Notes: a model not told the origin generated them from the letters alone. A DNA stretch of 64,000 nt from Zoogloeaceae bacterium (GCA_031277315.1 JAITMP010000030.1:62001-126000); one strand, 5' to 3'. Numbered from the stretch's first letter, positions 1 through 8,459 are shown. A program made the numbers and translations.

Positions 1-300
1 GCCGGGCTGGCCGGCCTGCTCGACCTGACGGTAAGCGGCGACACCCTGCCCGAGAAAAAACCGCATCCGCTGCCTTTTCTGCATGCCTGCCGGCATTTCG
101 GCATCGCGCCCGCCGAGGCGCTGGTGATCGGCGATTCGCGCAATGATGTTGCCGGCGCGCGCGCCGCCGGCTGCCCGGTGTTCTGCGTGCCGTATGGCTA
201 CAGCGAAGGCGAAGATGTCCGCGCGCTCGGCGCCGATGCTATAGTGAGCACCCTTGGCGCGGCGCTTGAGCGCCTGCGCGCCATGCGTGAATCAGAGTGA
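1..300 (+). CDS. gph: Phosphoglycolate phosphatase-like HAD hydrolase, 3' end only
   Basis: The window opens inside this gene; 99 residues and the TGA stop are present. The visible part carries the last HAD motifs: a KKPHPLP segment (motif III Lys) and VIGDSRNDVAGARAAG, the acidic motif IV that holds Mg2+. Gph removes 2-phosphoglycolate produced during DNA repair or oxygenation reactions. A gph gene directly upstream of trpE is a common betaproteobacterial arrangement, which supports the call. The gene ends inside a 10-bp tandem repeat. The missing N-terminus means related HAD phosphatases cannot be fully excluded. Confidence 0.85.
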   Translation, partial: AGLAGLLDLTVSGDTLPEKKPHPLPFLHACRHFGIAPAEALVIGDSRNDVAGARAAGCPVFCVPYGYSEGEDVRALGADAIVSTLGAALERLRAMRESE

Positions 301-320
301 ATCAGAGTGAATTAGAGTGA
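291..320 (+). repeat. 10-bp tandem repeat at the gph stop codon
   Basis: Three consecutive copies of ATCAGAGTGA (the third is ATTAGAGTGA). The first copy contains the gph stop codon, so each repeat offers another TGA. Probably slippage-derived. Confidence 0.8.
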
Positions 321-373
321 GTTGAAAACGGGAACCCGGGAAACGCATCGTGTTCGGCCTGAACTTGAGATCT

Positions 374-430
374 GTGAGGAAATACGCCGTCGGCGGGGAG
401 GCTTGGCCTTGGCGTCGCTTGCCTGATTGA
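374..430 (+). CDS. trpL: Putative Trp-containing leader peptide of trpE
   Basis: A GTG-initiated ORF of 18 codons reads [18 protein letters not shown]. It has two Trp codons two positions apart (404-406 and 410-412), ends 14 nt before a GC-rich hairpin with a T run, and lies about 60 nt upstream of trpE. This is the architecture of a transcription-attenuation leader. The ribosome-binding site is weak (TTGAGA) and a TTG at 365 is an alternative start. The segment 411-425 after the Trp codons can pair imperfectly with 445-458, the left arm of the terminator hairpin, giving a candidate antiterminator. Trp regulation is inferred from this layout only. Confidence 0.55.
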   Translation: MRKYAVGGEAWPWRRLPD

Positions 431-443
431 GCATCCGCAAGCG

Positions 444-468
444 GCAGGCGCGCGCGCCTGCGATTTTT
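444..468 (+). terminator. Attenuator-like terminator upstream of trpE
   Basis: A perfect 18-bp palindrome GCAGGCGCGCGCGCCTGC (444-461) is followed by GA and five T residues. It lies 22 nt before the trpE start, so it can only act by stopping trpE transcription prematurely. Confidence 0.65.
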
Positions 469-489
469 CCTCTTTCAAGTTGCAGAGTC

Positions 490-1968
490 ATGATGACCGA
501 AACCGAATTCAATCAACTGGCCGCCCAAGGCTACAACCGCATTCCGGTGACGCTGGAAACCTTCGCCGATCTGGATACCCCGCTCTCGATCTACCTCAAG
601 CTGGCCGACTGCCAGTGGACTTATCTGCTCGAATCCGTGCAGGGCGGCGAGCGTTTTGGCCGCTATTCCTTCATCGGCCTGTCGGCGCCGACGCGCATCG
701 TCGCCTATGGCCGCGATGTCATGGCGCTGACCGGCAACCGCATCGCCGAGCGGCGCGACGACTGCGATCCGCTCGCGTTCATCGGCGAATACATGGCGCG
801 CTTCAAGCTGGCGCCGCGCGCCGATCTGCCGCGCTTTTGCGGCGGCTTGGTCGGCTGCTTCGGCTATGACACCGTGCGCCACATCGAGCCGAAGCTGGCC
901 GGGACGCGCAAGCCCGATCCGCTCGGCACGCCCGACATCCTGCTGCTTTTGTCGGAGGAAATCGCCGTCGTCGACAACCTCTCCGGCAAGCTGACCCTGG
1001 TGGTGTATGCCGAACCGGATGTGCCGGGCGCGTTCAAACGCGCCAAGGCGCGGTTGAAAGCCCTGCTGGCCAGACTGCGCGAACCGGCGGCGATTCCCGC
1101 CGAGACGCCGGGCGTGCCGCGCCCCGCCGTTTCCACTTTCGGCGAGGCGGCGTTCAAGCAGGCGGTGGCGCGCGCCAAGCAATACATCGTCGATGGCGAC
1201 ATCATGCAGGTGGTGCTCTCGCAACGCATGTCGAAGCCTTACGCCGCGACGCCGCTGGCGCTCTATCGCGCCCTGCGCACGCTGAATCCCTCGCCCTACA
1301 TGTTTTATTTCGATTTCGAGGATTTCCACGTCGTCGGCGCCTCGCCGGAAATTCTCGTCCGCCTGGAAGACGGCGCGGTGACGCTGCGGCCGATCGCCGG
1401 CACGCGCAGGAGGGGCAAAACCGTCGAGGAGGACGAGGCGCTTGCCGCCGAATTGCTCGCCGACGAGAAGGAGCGCGCCGAGCATCTCATGCTGCTCGAT
1501 CTGGGCCGCAACGACGTTGGCCGCGTCGCCCGCACCGGTTCGGTCCGCGTCACCGAACAGTTCGTCATCGAGCGTTATTCGCACGTGATGCACATCGTCT
1601 CCAACGTCGAAGGCAAGCTGAAACCGTCGCTGGATGCGCTGGCCGTCCTGCGCGCCGCATTCCCGGCCGGCACGGTGTCGGGCGCGCCCAAAGTGCGGGC
1701 GATGCAGATCATCGACGAGCTGGAGCCGGTCAAGCGCGGCCTCTACGCCGGCGCGGTTGGTTATCTCGGCTTTCACGGCGACATGGATCTCGCCATCGCC
1801 ATCCGCACGGCGATCATCAAGGACGGGCAGATTCACGTTCAGGCCGGCGCCGGCATCGTCGCCGATTCCGACCCGGCCTCCGAATGGCAGGAGACGCAGA
1901 ACAAGGCCCTCGCCCAACTGCGCGCCGCCGAAATGGCCGAATCCGGCCTTGATACCCGTTTTGAATGA
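490..1968 (+). CDS. trpE: Anthranilate synthase component I
   Basis: Makes anthranilate from chorismate with glutamine-derived ammonia, the first step of Trp synthesis. At 492 aa it has the family's usual length. The N-terminal regulatory segment carries LLES (residues 46-49), the Trp feedback-inhibition motif. The chorismate-binding domain includes [22 protein letters not shown] and [20 protein letters not shown] 490 was chosen over the upstream TTG 427 because homologues begin near [12 protein letters not shown] 493 is equally possible. The start is preceded by a T-rich stretch rather than a clear Shine-Dalgarno site. trpG and trpD do not follow; the next gene is ispB with its own promoter. 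Confidence 0.96.
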   Translation: MMTETEFNQLAAQGYNRIPVTLETFADLDTPLSIYLKLADCQWTYLLESVQGGERFGRYSFIGLSAPTRIVAYGRDVMALTGNRIAERRDDCDPLAFIGEYMARFKLAPRADLPRFCGGLVGCFGYDTVRHIEPKLAGTRKPDPLGTPDILLLLSEEIAVVDNLSGKLTLVVYAEPDVPGAFKRAKARLKALLARLREPAAIPAETPGVPRPAVSTFGEAAFKQAVARAKQYIVDGDIMQVVLSQRMSKPYAATPLALYRALRTLNPSPYMFYFDFEDFHVVGASPEILVRLEDGAVTLRPIAGTRRRGKTVEEDEALAAELLADEKERAEHLMLLDLGRNDVGRVARTGSVRVTEQFVIERYSHVMHIVSNVEGKLKPSLDALAVLRAAFPAGTVSGAPKVRAMQIIDELEPVKRGLYAGAVGYLGFHGDMDLAIAIRTAIIKDGQIHVQAGAGIVADSDPASEWQETQNKALAQLRAAEMAESGLDTRFE

Positions 1969-2015
1969 TGCGACTCCCGTGCTGCGTGATGCTCGCCTTG
2001 AATTCACGCGCTTGC

Positions 2016-2044
2016 TTGACGAGGCCGGGAGCGCCCCCTACCAT
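2016..2044 (+). promoter_or_regulatory. Sigma70-like promoter of ispB
   Basis: TTGACG (2016-2021), a 17-bp spacer, then TACCAT (2039-2044). Predicted transcription start near 2051, about 30 nt before the TTG start codon of ispB. Confidence 0.5.
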
Positions 2045-2080
2045 GCCGCTTTCTTTGCGCCACCCCGTGTTTAGCCTGCC

Positions 2081-3049
2081 TTGAGCCTCGATACCCTTTA
2101 CGCGCCGATCGCCGCCGACATGCGGGCGGTGGATGCGGTCATCCGCGCCCGGCTGCATTCCGATGTCGTCCTGATCCGTCAGGTGGCCGAATACATCGTC
2201 GGCGCCGGCGGCAAACGGCTGCGCCCGGCGCTGGTGCTGTTTTCAGCCGGCGCCTTCGGCTATCGCGGCGCCCACCATCAGGAACTGGCGGCGGTGGTCG
2301 AGTTCATCCATACCGCGACCCTGCTGCACGATGACGTGGTGGATGAGTCGGAATTGCGCCGCGGCAACCAGACCGCAAACGCCCTGTTCGGCAATGCCGC
2401 GTCGGTGCTGGTCGGCGACTTTTTGTATTCGCGCGCTTTCCAGATGATGGTTTCGGTGGGCAGCATGCGCGTCCAGCATGTGCTGGCCGACGCCACCAAC
2501 ACGATCGCCGAGGGCGAGGTGCTGCAACTGCTCAACTGCCACAACGCGGATGTCAGCGTCGCCCAATACCTGCATGTGATCCGCTACAAGACGGCCAAGC
2601 TGTTCGAGGCGGCGGCGCGGCTGGGCGCCATCCTTGCCGACGCGCCGGCCGACATCGAGGAAGGCATGGCGCGCTACGGCATGCATCTCGGCACGGCTTT
2701 CCAGCTCATCGACGACGTGCTGGATTATTCCGGCGACGAGACGGCGACCGGCAAGCATCTTGGCGACGATCTGGCCGAGGGCAAGCCGACCCTGCCGCTG
2801 ATTCACGTCATGAAACACGGCAGCGCCGAGCAATCAGCCTGCGTGCGGCACGCCATCGAGGAGGGCGGGCGCGAAGCCCTGCCGTCGGTGCTGGCGGCGA
2901 TCCGGGCCACGGACGCACTCGACGACACACGCCGTCATGCCGAGGACGAAGCCCGGCGCGCGCTCGAAGCCATCGCGCCCTTGCCGGCTTCGCCGTTCAG
3001 GGATTCTTTGGTACAATTGGCAAAGTTCGCAGTCGCACGCGACTTCTGA
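2081..3049 (+). CDS. ispB: Octaprenyl (polyprenyl) diphosphate synthase
   Basis: Trans-isoprenyl diphosphate synthase that elongates farnesyl diphosphate to the ubiquinone side chain. At 322 aa it has both Asp-rich motifs: HDDVVDE (first, Asp84/85/88) and LIDDVLDY (second, Asp211/212/215), plus GGKRLRPAL for substrate phosphate binding. Chain length (C40) is inferred from similarity, not read directly. The TTG start at 2081 is the first possible start after an in-frame TAG at 2072, and the product then begins MSLDTLY as in homologues. The next ATG would remove 13 residues. Confidence 0.93.
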   Translation: MSLDTLYAPIAADMRAVDAVIRARLHSDVVLIRQVAEYIVGAGGKRLRPALVLFSAGAFGYRGAHHQELAAVVEFIHTATLLHDDVVDESELRRGNQTANALFGNAASVLVGDFLYSRAFQMMVSVGSMRVQHVLADATNTIAEGEVLQLLNCHNADVSVAQYLHVIRYKTAKLFEAAARLGAILADAPADIEEGMARYGMHLGTAFQLIDDVLDYSGDETATGKHLGDDLAEGKPTLPLIHVMKHGSAEQSACVRHAIEEGGREALPSVLAAIRATDALDDTRRHAEDEARRALEAIAPLPASPFRDSLVQLAKFAVARDF

Positions 3050-3120
3050 AATTGGTGATCGGAAGGCGCGGTTGCGACTGTGTTCGTTTCGGCTGGCGTT
3101 ATTCATGCGCCGCCACATGT

Positions 3121-3197
3121 CGGGGTGTAGCTCAGCCTGGTAGAGTACTGCGTTCGGGACGCAGGAGTCGGAGGTTCAAATCCTCTCACCCCGACCA
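3121..3197 (+). tRNA. tRNA-Pro (anticodon CGG)
   Basis: 77 nt with a 7-bp acceptor stem (CGGGGTG / CACCCCG), D-arm containing AGCTCAGCCTGGTAGAGT, anticodon stem CTGCG/CGCAG around loop TTCGGGA (CGG anticodon, reading CCG), T-arm GGAGGTTCAAATCCTCT and encoded CCA. Located between ispB and the pilSR operon. Confidence 0.97.
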
Positions 3198-3238
3198 TTC
3201 CTGACAGCACCCTCAACTCGGAGATCGCGGAACCGGGT

Positions 3239-3463
3239 ATGTCGAAGCTGATCCTGCTGCTGTTTCTCGGGCTTCTGGCCTATCTTGCACTCAAGGGCTT
3301 TCGGCGCGCCGCTCCCCGTTCCGGGAAAGAGCGGCAGCCGCGCTCGCCCGAGCGGATGGTGGCTTGCGCCCATTGCGGCGTGCACCTTCCCGAGAGCGAA
3401 GCCATCGAAGGCGAGGACGGGCAGTTTTGCAGCGAAGAGCATCGCCGGCTCGGCTCCGCATGA
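3239..3463 (+). CDS. PP0621 family protein (small membrane-anchored, CxxC)
   Basis: 74 aa. One N-terminal hydrophobic helix (residues 3-20) is followed by a basic linker and a C-terminal CAHCG...FCSEEH segment that resembles a small zinc-binding domain. Members of this uncharacterised family commonly precede pilS in beta- and gammaproteobacteria. Its stop codon overlaps the pilS start (ATGA), so translation is probably coupled to the sensor kinase. The function is unknown; any link to pilus control rests on the neighbourhood. Confidence 0.85.
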   Translation: MSKLILLLFLGLLAYLALKGFRRAAPRSGKERQPRSPERMVACAHCGVHLPESEAIEGEDGQFCSEEHRRLGSA

Positions 3464-5040
3464 AACCGGGCCGGGCCGAACAGCCGTATACCGCGGGCCG
3501 TCCGGTTTCGGTCTGGACTTCGCTCCACTACTTCAATATTTATCGTCTGGTCGTGGCGAGCATGTTCGTGCTCGCCATCCTGTTCTGGCCGAGTGCGGGC
3601 GGGTTCGGCTCGCAGAACCCGCCGCTGTTCCTGTCCGCCGGCCTTGCTTACTGGCTGCTGGCGGTGTTTTTTTATGTCGCGCTGAAACGGCTGCGCCTCG
3701 ATTTCGATGCGCTGCTGATCATGCAGGTTTCGGTGGACATCCTGGCGATTACGCTGCTGATGTACGCTAGCGGCGGCGAAAAAAGCGGGATGGCCGTGAT
3801 GCTGCTGGTGGTGCTGGCCAGCGCCGGTCTGGTCGGACAGGGGCGGCTGGCATTGTTTTTCGCGGCGCTTGCAACCATCGCCGTGTTTGCCGAGCAGGGC
3901 ATGCGGGCGCTTACGGCGGGAGCAAATCTGACCAACTGGGTGCAGGTTGGCTTCATCTGCATCGGCTTTTTCGCCACCGCGATTTCGGCCCGGCTGCTCG
4001 CTCGGCGCATCATCGCCAATGAGAATCTCGCCCGCCGGCGCGGCATCGATCTTGCCAACCAGCTTCTCGTCAGCGAGCGGGTGATCCGCGACATGCAGGA
4101 CGGGGTGCTGGTCGTCGATGCGGATGAAAAGGTCAGGCAATGGAATCCCCAGGCCGAGGCGCTGCTGGGCGTGCACGCGCCGACCAAACTTGAACTGGCC
4201 GCGTTTTCGACGACGCTGGCCGCGCAATACCGCGCGTTCAAAGCCAATCTGAAAGCGCGCATGGCGTTGCTACCGGGCAGTGACGCGCAGTTGCGCGCGC
4301 GCTTCGTCCATGCCGGAGAGAGCGGCGATGTGCTGATTTATCTCGAAGACATGAGCCGCATCGAGCAGCAGGCCCAGCAGATCAAGCTGGCGGCGCTGGG
4401 CCGGCTGACGGCGAGCATTGCCCACGAGATCCGCAACCCGCTGTCCGCCATCAGTCACGCCGCCGAGTTTCTGCGGGAGGAACGGCGCCCGGAAGATGAT
4501 GTGCGCCTGTCGCGCATCATCAACGACAACGCCCAGCGGCTGGAGCGGCTGGTGCGCGATGTGCTGGAGTTGGGACGGCGGGATCGCGCCGATCCGGAAC
4601 CCGTTCAACTGGCCGGTTTTCTGGAGGGACTTCTGAACGAACTGACCACGTATGAGCGGATCGATCCGGCCCTGTTCGACCTGAAAGCTGACACCAACGC
4701 CACGCTGCTCTTCGATCGCGCCCACTTGCGGCAGGTGTTGTGGAATCTGCTCCAGAACGCGCGGCGCTATTGCAGCGGCGGGCCGGGCGCGGTGAAAATG
4801 GAAACCCGAGTGTTGCCCGCCTTGGGGCGCGTCGAGTTGCATGTCATCGACGACGGCGCCGGCATTGACGAGGCGGAGTGCGGCAAGATATTCGAGCCGT
4901 TTTTCACCACCTACAGCAAGGGAACCGGGCTGGGGCTGTACATTGCCCGCGAACTTTGCGAGGCGAACGATGCGCTGCTCGAATGGGTGAATAATGCGCC
5001 GGGCGCGCATTTCCGGATTATTGGGAGAAGCCAGTCGTGA
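3460..5040 (+). CDS. pilS: Type IV pilus sensor histidine kinase PilS
   Basis: 526 aa. About six membrane helices (residues 20-190), a PAS-like segment (VLVVDADEKVRQWN), a dimerisation domain with phospho-acceptor His in AHEIRNPLSAISHAAEF (about residue 323), and an ATPase domain with N box NLLQNARRY, DDGAGID and GTGLGLYIA. In the family it phosphorylates PilR to drive sigma54-dependent pilin transcription. The chosen ATG overlaps the upstream stop (ATGA), and the reading frame upstream of 3460 is a shadow of the preceding gene. The stop overlaps the GTG start of pilR. Confidence 0.93.
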   Translation: MKPGRAEQPYTAGRPVSVWTSLHYFNIYRLVVASMFVLAILFWPSAGGFGSQNPPLFLSAGLAYWLLAVFFYVALKRLRLDFDALLIMQVSVDILAITLLMYASGGEKSGMAVMLLVVLASAGLVGQGRLALFFAALATIAVFAEQGMRALTAGANLTNWVQVGFICIGFFATAISARLLARRIIANENLARRRGIDLANQLLVSERVIRDMQDGVLVVDADEKVRQWNPQAEALLGVHAPTKLELAAFSTTLAAQYRAFKANLKARMALLPGSDAQLRARFVHAGESGDVLIYLEDMSRIEQQAQQIKLAALGRLTASIAHEIRNPLSAISHAAEFLREERRPEDDVRLSRIINDNAQRLERLVRDVLELGRRDRADPEPVQLAGFLEGLLNELTTYERIDPALFDLKADTNATLLFDRAHLRQVLWNLLQNARRYCSGGPGAVKMETRVLPALGRVELHVIDDGAGIDEAECGKIFEPFFTTYSKGTGLGLYIARELCEANDALLEWVNNAPGAHFRIIGRSQS

Positions 5041-6404
5041 CGGGAACACAGGAACGCAGATCCGGGGCCGGGGCAGGCCGTGTGCTGGTCGTCGATGACG
5101 AGGACGACATCCGCGAACTGCTCGACATGACTTTGTCGCGGATGGGGCTGGACACCGATTGCGCCGCCAGCGTGGCAGAGGCGCGCCGCCTGCTCTCGGA
5201 GAACACGTATCAGCTTTGCCTGACCGACATGCGTCTGCCGGACGGGGAAGGGCTGGAACTGGTTCGCTTCATCAGCGAACATTGCCGCGATTTGCCGGTG
5301 GCGGTGATCACCGCCTACGGCAGCATGGAAAACGCGGTTCTGGCTTTCAAGGCGGGCGCTTTCGATTATGTTCCGAAGCCGATCGCGCTCGACCAGTTGC
5401 GTGCCCTCGTCAAAACGGTTCTCAAGCTGCCGAGCCATGCCGCCCACGATGGCGTGGCCGGTCGCGCCTTGCTGGGGGAATCCCAGGCGATCCGTCAGGC
5501 GCGCGCCATGATCGGGAAAGTCGCGCGCAGTCAGGCGCCGGTCTATGTCAGCGGCGAATCGGGCAGCGGCAAGGAACTGGCGGCGCGTCTCATTCATGAG
5601 CAGAGCGCGCGGCGGGAGCAGCCGTTCGTCGCCGTGAATTGCGGCGCGATTCCGGAAAACCTGATGGAGAGCGAATTCTTCGGCTACAAAAAAGGCGCTT
5701 TTACCGGCGCTGATGCCGACCGCGACGGCTTCTTCCAGGCGGCGCACGGCGGCACGCTGTTTCTCGACGAAGTGGCCGATCTGCCGCTCACCATGCAGGT
5801 CAAGCTGCTGCGCGCCATTCAGGAGAAAAGCGTGCGCAAGATCGGCGCCGTTGCCGAAGACCCGGTGGATGTCCGCATCATCAGCGCCACGCATCAAAAC
5901 CTGAAGGCGCTGGTGACGGCCGGGCGCTTCCGTCAGGATCTGTTCTACAGGCTGGATGTGATCGAATTGCGCATGCCGGCCTTGCGGGAGTGCCGCGAAG
6001 ACATCGCGCTCCTGGCCGGGAACATGCTGGCGCGATTGGCGCACGAAACGGGCGGGCCGCCGCCACGGCTGCATCCGGCGGCGATCAAGGCGCTGGAAGA
6101 ATATCCGTTTCCGGGCAACGTGCGCGAACTGGAAAACATTCTGGAACGCTCGCTTGCCCTGACCGGCGGCAGTGAAATCGGCATCGCGGATTTGCATTTG
6201 ACGCCGCTGGATGCGTCGGATGACTTGTCCCTGGAAGACGCGGGCGAGAGCGCATTGCAGACGCAACTCGACAAGGCCGAGAAGGAAGCGATCCTCGAAG
6301 CCCTGCAGAAAACCCGCTTCAACCGGACGGCCGCCGCCAAGCTGCTTGGCGTTACCTTTCGTTCGTTGCGCTACCGCATGGAACGCCTCGGCCTGAATGA
6401 GTAG
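5037..6404 (+). CDS. pilR: Sigma54-dependent response regulator PilR
   Basis: 455 aa NtrC-type activator. Receiver domain with acidic pocket VVDDEDD and phospho-acceptor Asp64 (LTDMRLPDG); AAA+ domain with Walker A GESGSGKE (173-180), sigma54-contact loop GAFTGA (220-225) and Walker B LFLDEVADLP (241-250); Fis-type helix-turn-helix at the end (NRTAAAKLLGVTFRSLRYR). The GTG start sits within a 4-nt overlap with pilS, so the pair is translationally coupled. Expected to activate pilA, which is not in the window. Confidence 0.95.
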   Translation: MTGTQERRSGAGAGRVLVVDDEDDIRELLDMTLSRMGLDTDCAASVAEARRLLSENTYQLCLTDMRLPDGEGLELVRFISEHCRDLPVAVITAYGSMENAVLAFKAGAFDYVPKPIALDQLRALVKTVLKLPSHAAHDGVAGRALLGESQAIRQARAMIGKVARSQAPVYVSGESGSGKELAARLIHEQSARREQPFVAVNCGAIPENLMESEFFGYKKGAFTGADADRDGFFQAAHGGTLFLDEVADLPLTMQVKLLRAIQEKSVRKIGAVAEDPVDVRIISATHQNLKALVTAGRFRQDLFYRLDVIELRMPALRECREDIALLAGNMLARLAHETGGPPPRLHPAAIKALEEYPFPGNVRELENILERSLALTGGSEIGIADLHLTPLDASDDLSLEDAGESALQTQLDKAEKEAILEALQKTRFNRTAAAKLLGVTFRSLRYRMERLGLNE

Positions 6405-6951
6405 CGAACTGGATGCCGAGGGCTGGCTGGCCGGCGCCCGGCGCGTTCCCTCCCCCAACTGCGGCGCGCGTCCGGCCGGGCAGGCCGTGAAGCTGATCGT
6501 CATCCACGCCATTTCCCTGCCGCCCGACGAATTCGGCGGCGGCGATATCGAGCGGTTGTTTACGAATTGTCTGGATCCCGCGGCGCATCCCTATTACCTT
6601 GCCATTCACGCCCTGCGGGTTTCCGCGCATTTTCTGATCCGGCGCGAAGGCGATATCGAGCAGTTTGTCCCCTGCGGCTTGCGCGCCTGGCATGCCGGCG
6701 TTTCGAGCTGGCGCGGGACGGCATGCTGCAACGACTTCTCGATCGGCATCGAACTGGAAGGCAGCGACACATCGCCGTTCGATACGCCGCAATACGCCGC
6801 GCTGGCCCGCCTCATCGGCATCCTGCGAAAACATTATCCTGTCGAGGCCATCGTCGGTCACGCCGACATCGCGCCCGGCCGCAAAACTGATCCGGGTCCT
6901 TTTTTTGATTGGGCGCATCTTGATCGCTTGCTCGCGCAAAACGAGACGTGA
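6397..6951 (+). CDS. ampD: 1,6-anhydro-N-acetylmuramyl-L-alanine amidase
   Basis: 184 aa cytoplasmic amidase that cleaves anhydromuropeptides during cell-wall recycling. The Amidase_2 fold is evident from IVIHAISLPP (first Zn His), SAHFLIRREG, WHAG, IGIELEG and GHADIAPGRKTDPGP (second Zn His, Asp ligand and catalytic Lys). There is no signal peptide, as expected for AmpD. It overlaps the pilR end by 8 nt, a common arrangement in betaproteobacteria. Loss of AmpD derepresses ampC where AmpR is present, but no ampR/ampC pair is visible here. Confidence 0.94.
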   Translation: MSSELDAEGWLAGARRVPSPNCGARPAGQAVKLIVIHAISLPPDEFGGGDIERLFTNCLDPAAHPYYLAIHALRVSAHFLIRREGDIEQFVPCGLRAWHAGVSSWRGTACCNDFSIGIELEGSDTSPFDTPQYAALARLIGILRKHYPVEAIVGHADIAPGRKTDPGPFFDWAHLDRLLAQNET

Positions 6952-6969
6952 CGATGCGTGATCGAGTGG

Positions 6970-7006
6970 AAAAAGTCGCGCATGCGCGAGAAGGTGTGGA
7001 CTTTTT
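6970..7006 (+). terminator. Probable terminator after ampD
   Basis: A5GTC (6970-6977) can pair with GACT5 (6999-7006), and a perfect 14-bp palindrome TCGCGCATGCGCGA lies between (6976-6989). The hairpin with A- and T-tracts begins 19 nt after the ampD stop. Confidence 0.5.
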
Positions 7007-7048
7007 GCAGCACTTGTTTCAAGTTGATGACAAAAATGCAAAAAATAC

Positions 7049-7077
7049 TTGCATCCAAAAAGTCAAGCTACTAGAAT
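7049..7077 (+). promoter_or_regulatory. Sigma70-like promoter for the histone H1-like gene
   Basis: TTGCAT (7049-7054), 17-bp spacer, TAGAAT (7072-7077). It would start transcription near 7084, leaving an untranslated leader of about 455 nt before the next gene. Confidence 0.45.
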
Positions 7078-7083
7078 TAGGTC

Positions 7084-7540
7084 GAAATGTTTGCCGGAGC
7101 ACTAGATATAGTAGGTTGGTCGCGGACGGAGCAGATGGCACAGATGGCGCAACGCGATGGATCAACCCGGTTCCGGCAAGCGGCAGGAGATGTAAAAGTA
7201 GCGCGGCAAACCAGGTAGCAGCAGAAGGATGGAGACCGCTTGATGCAGATCGCCCTATTTATTGGCCATAAACTGCGACCTCCCACAGGTTACTGCGCTC
7301 CCCTTTTCCCTCTCTTTTTCTCTTCCCCATTCCTTTCTCAGCCGCAGCGGCGTTGCCGCCGGCTTCCGAATTACCCGAAACGCAATGCGCCGGCGCCTGG
7401 ATTGCCCGGCTTGTTTGCGTCGACGAAGGGATTCCCGAATTCAATCGGCGCGGCTTTGCCGCGCCGTTGGATAACCCGCGCTGGTCGAGGCGGGTTGTAG
7501 TTGTGGTGTTTTTCCTGTTATTCATATAAGGAGGTTTGAG
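7084..7540 (+). other. Long non-coding leader with two strong hairpins
   Basis: No convincing gene was found in this stretch. Towards its 3' end are a 9-bp hairpin (7446-7454 with 7458-7466, loop TTT) and a second hairpin (AACCCGC 7473-7479 with GCGGGTT 7490-7496) followed by a T run near 7509. It ends in a strong Shine-Dalgarno site, AAGGAGG, about 7 nt before ATG 7541. It may be a regulated 5' UTR or contain a small RNA. Confidence 0.4.
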
Positions 7541-8029
7541 ATGGCTACTGCTAAGAAATCCGCCAAGAAACCGGCGGCCAAGAAACCGGCTGCGAAGAAA
7601 GCTGCCAGGAAACCGGCGGCGAAAAGGGCTGCCGCCAAAAAACCGGCTGTGAAGAAGGCTGCGGCCAGGAAGCCGGCCGCGAAGAAGGCGGCGGCGAAGA
7701 GACCCGCCGCGAAGAAAGCAGCCAAGAAGCCGGCTGCGAAGAAAGTCGCGAAGAAAAAGCCTGCGGTGAAGAAAGCGGCCAAAAAGAAACCGGCTGCGAA
7801 AAAAGCCGCAAAGAAAGTTGCAAAGAAAGTTGCAAAGAAAAAGCCTGCGGCAAAGAAAAAAGCGGCCAAAAAGCCTGCGGCCAAAAAGAAGCCCGCTGCG
7901 AAAAAGGCGGCGAAACCCGCCGCAAAGCCTGCGTCAGTTGCCGCGCCTTCAACCGCCGCAACACCCGGCCTGAAGTCATCGCTGAATCCGGCGGCGGCTT
8001 GGCCTTTTCCGACTGGCTCGCGTCCCTGA
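7541..8029 (+). CDS. Histone H1-like, Lys/Ala/Pro-rich nucleoid protein (AlgP type)
   Basis: 162 aa, of which residues 4-130 are nearly all AAKKPAAKK-type repeats of five to six residues, giving a very basic, extended polypeptide that binds DNA non-specifically. The non-repetitive tail ends LNPAAAWPFPTGSRP, which is typical of the AlgP / H1-like proteins of beta- and gammaproteobacteria. Related proteins compact DNA, and AlgP affects alginate gene expression in Pseudomonas. Repeat number in this family varies between strains because the coding DNA is itself repetitive. Preceded by a strong ribosome-binding site and followed by a large hairpin. Confidence 0.88.
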   Translation: MATAKKSAKKPAAKKPAAKKAARKPAAKRAAAKKPAVKKAAARKPAAKKAAAKRPAAKKAAKKPAAKKVAKKKPAVKKAAKKKPAAKKAAKKVAKKVAKKKPAAKKKAAKKPAAKKKPAAKKAAKPAAKPASVAAPSTAATPGLKSSLNPAAAWPFPTGSRP

Positions 8030-8038
8030 GCCGTCACG

Positions 8039-8106
8039 GACCGTCCGGATGGACGGCTGCCCGGTCACATGAACAAGTGACCCAGCCGTCCATCCGCGGT
8101 CGTTTT
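8039..8106 (+). terminator. Large stem-loop after the histone H1-like gene
   Basis: GACCG (8039-8043) pairs with CGGTC (8097-8101), GGATGGACGGCTG (8047-8059) with CAGCCGTCCATCC (8083-8095) and TCAC (8065-8068) with GTGA (8077-8080). A short T run follows (8103-8106). Confidence 0.7.
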
Positions 8107-8198
8107 CCAGCGTATCAGCGATTGATGACGGATTGATGGCGTCTTGTTGCCGGAAAACGGGAATTATTCCGACAGCGGGCAAAATTGATCTGTGAATA

Positions 8199-8227
8199 TT
8201 GACAATTGCTCTTTGAGTTAATACACT
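8199..8227 (+). promoter_or_regulatory. Sigma70 promoter of the lytic transglycosylase gene
   Basis: Perfect -35 TTGACA (8199-8204), 17-bp spacer, TACACT (8222-8227) with an overlapping TATAAG. The predicted leader is about 225 nt, with no gene inside it; the rest of the 8107-8459 gap shows nothing recognisable. Confidence 0.55.
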
Positions 8228-8459
8228 ATAAGAATCATATAGCTACGTCTGCGGCAGGCTGTTGCGCTTGCCGTGTTTTTGAACCATAGCCAGAATAAAT
8301 GGTCTTCCGTTACCGGTAGCGGTTCAGCCCGGTTCCCCGGCAAGCCCGATCTCAAGCGCTTCATGCGGCGCTGCATTTATCCCCTTGATTACCTTGATTG
8401 GCCCGATTGCGGGCAACAGGCATGGGGAGGCGAGCCGGATTCGGAAAGGAGAGAAAATC

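Noticed and set aside
475..2007. Long minus-strand ORF opposite trpE
   Set aside because: Antisense open frame caused by high GC codon usage; the translation has no family features while the plus strand is clearly TrpE.
6948..7271. Possible 107-aa gene after ampD
   Set aside because: No ribosome-binding site, no recognisable fold, composition changes midway, and a terminator and promoter lie inside it.
7541..7930. Regular DNA repeats suggesting a CRISPR array
   Set aside because: Repeats are codon-level AAKKP units inside an ORF with a strong ribosome-binding site; no conserved repeat with unique spacers, no cas genes.
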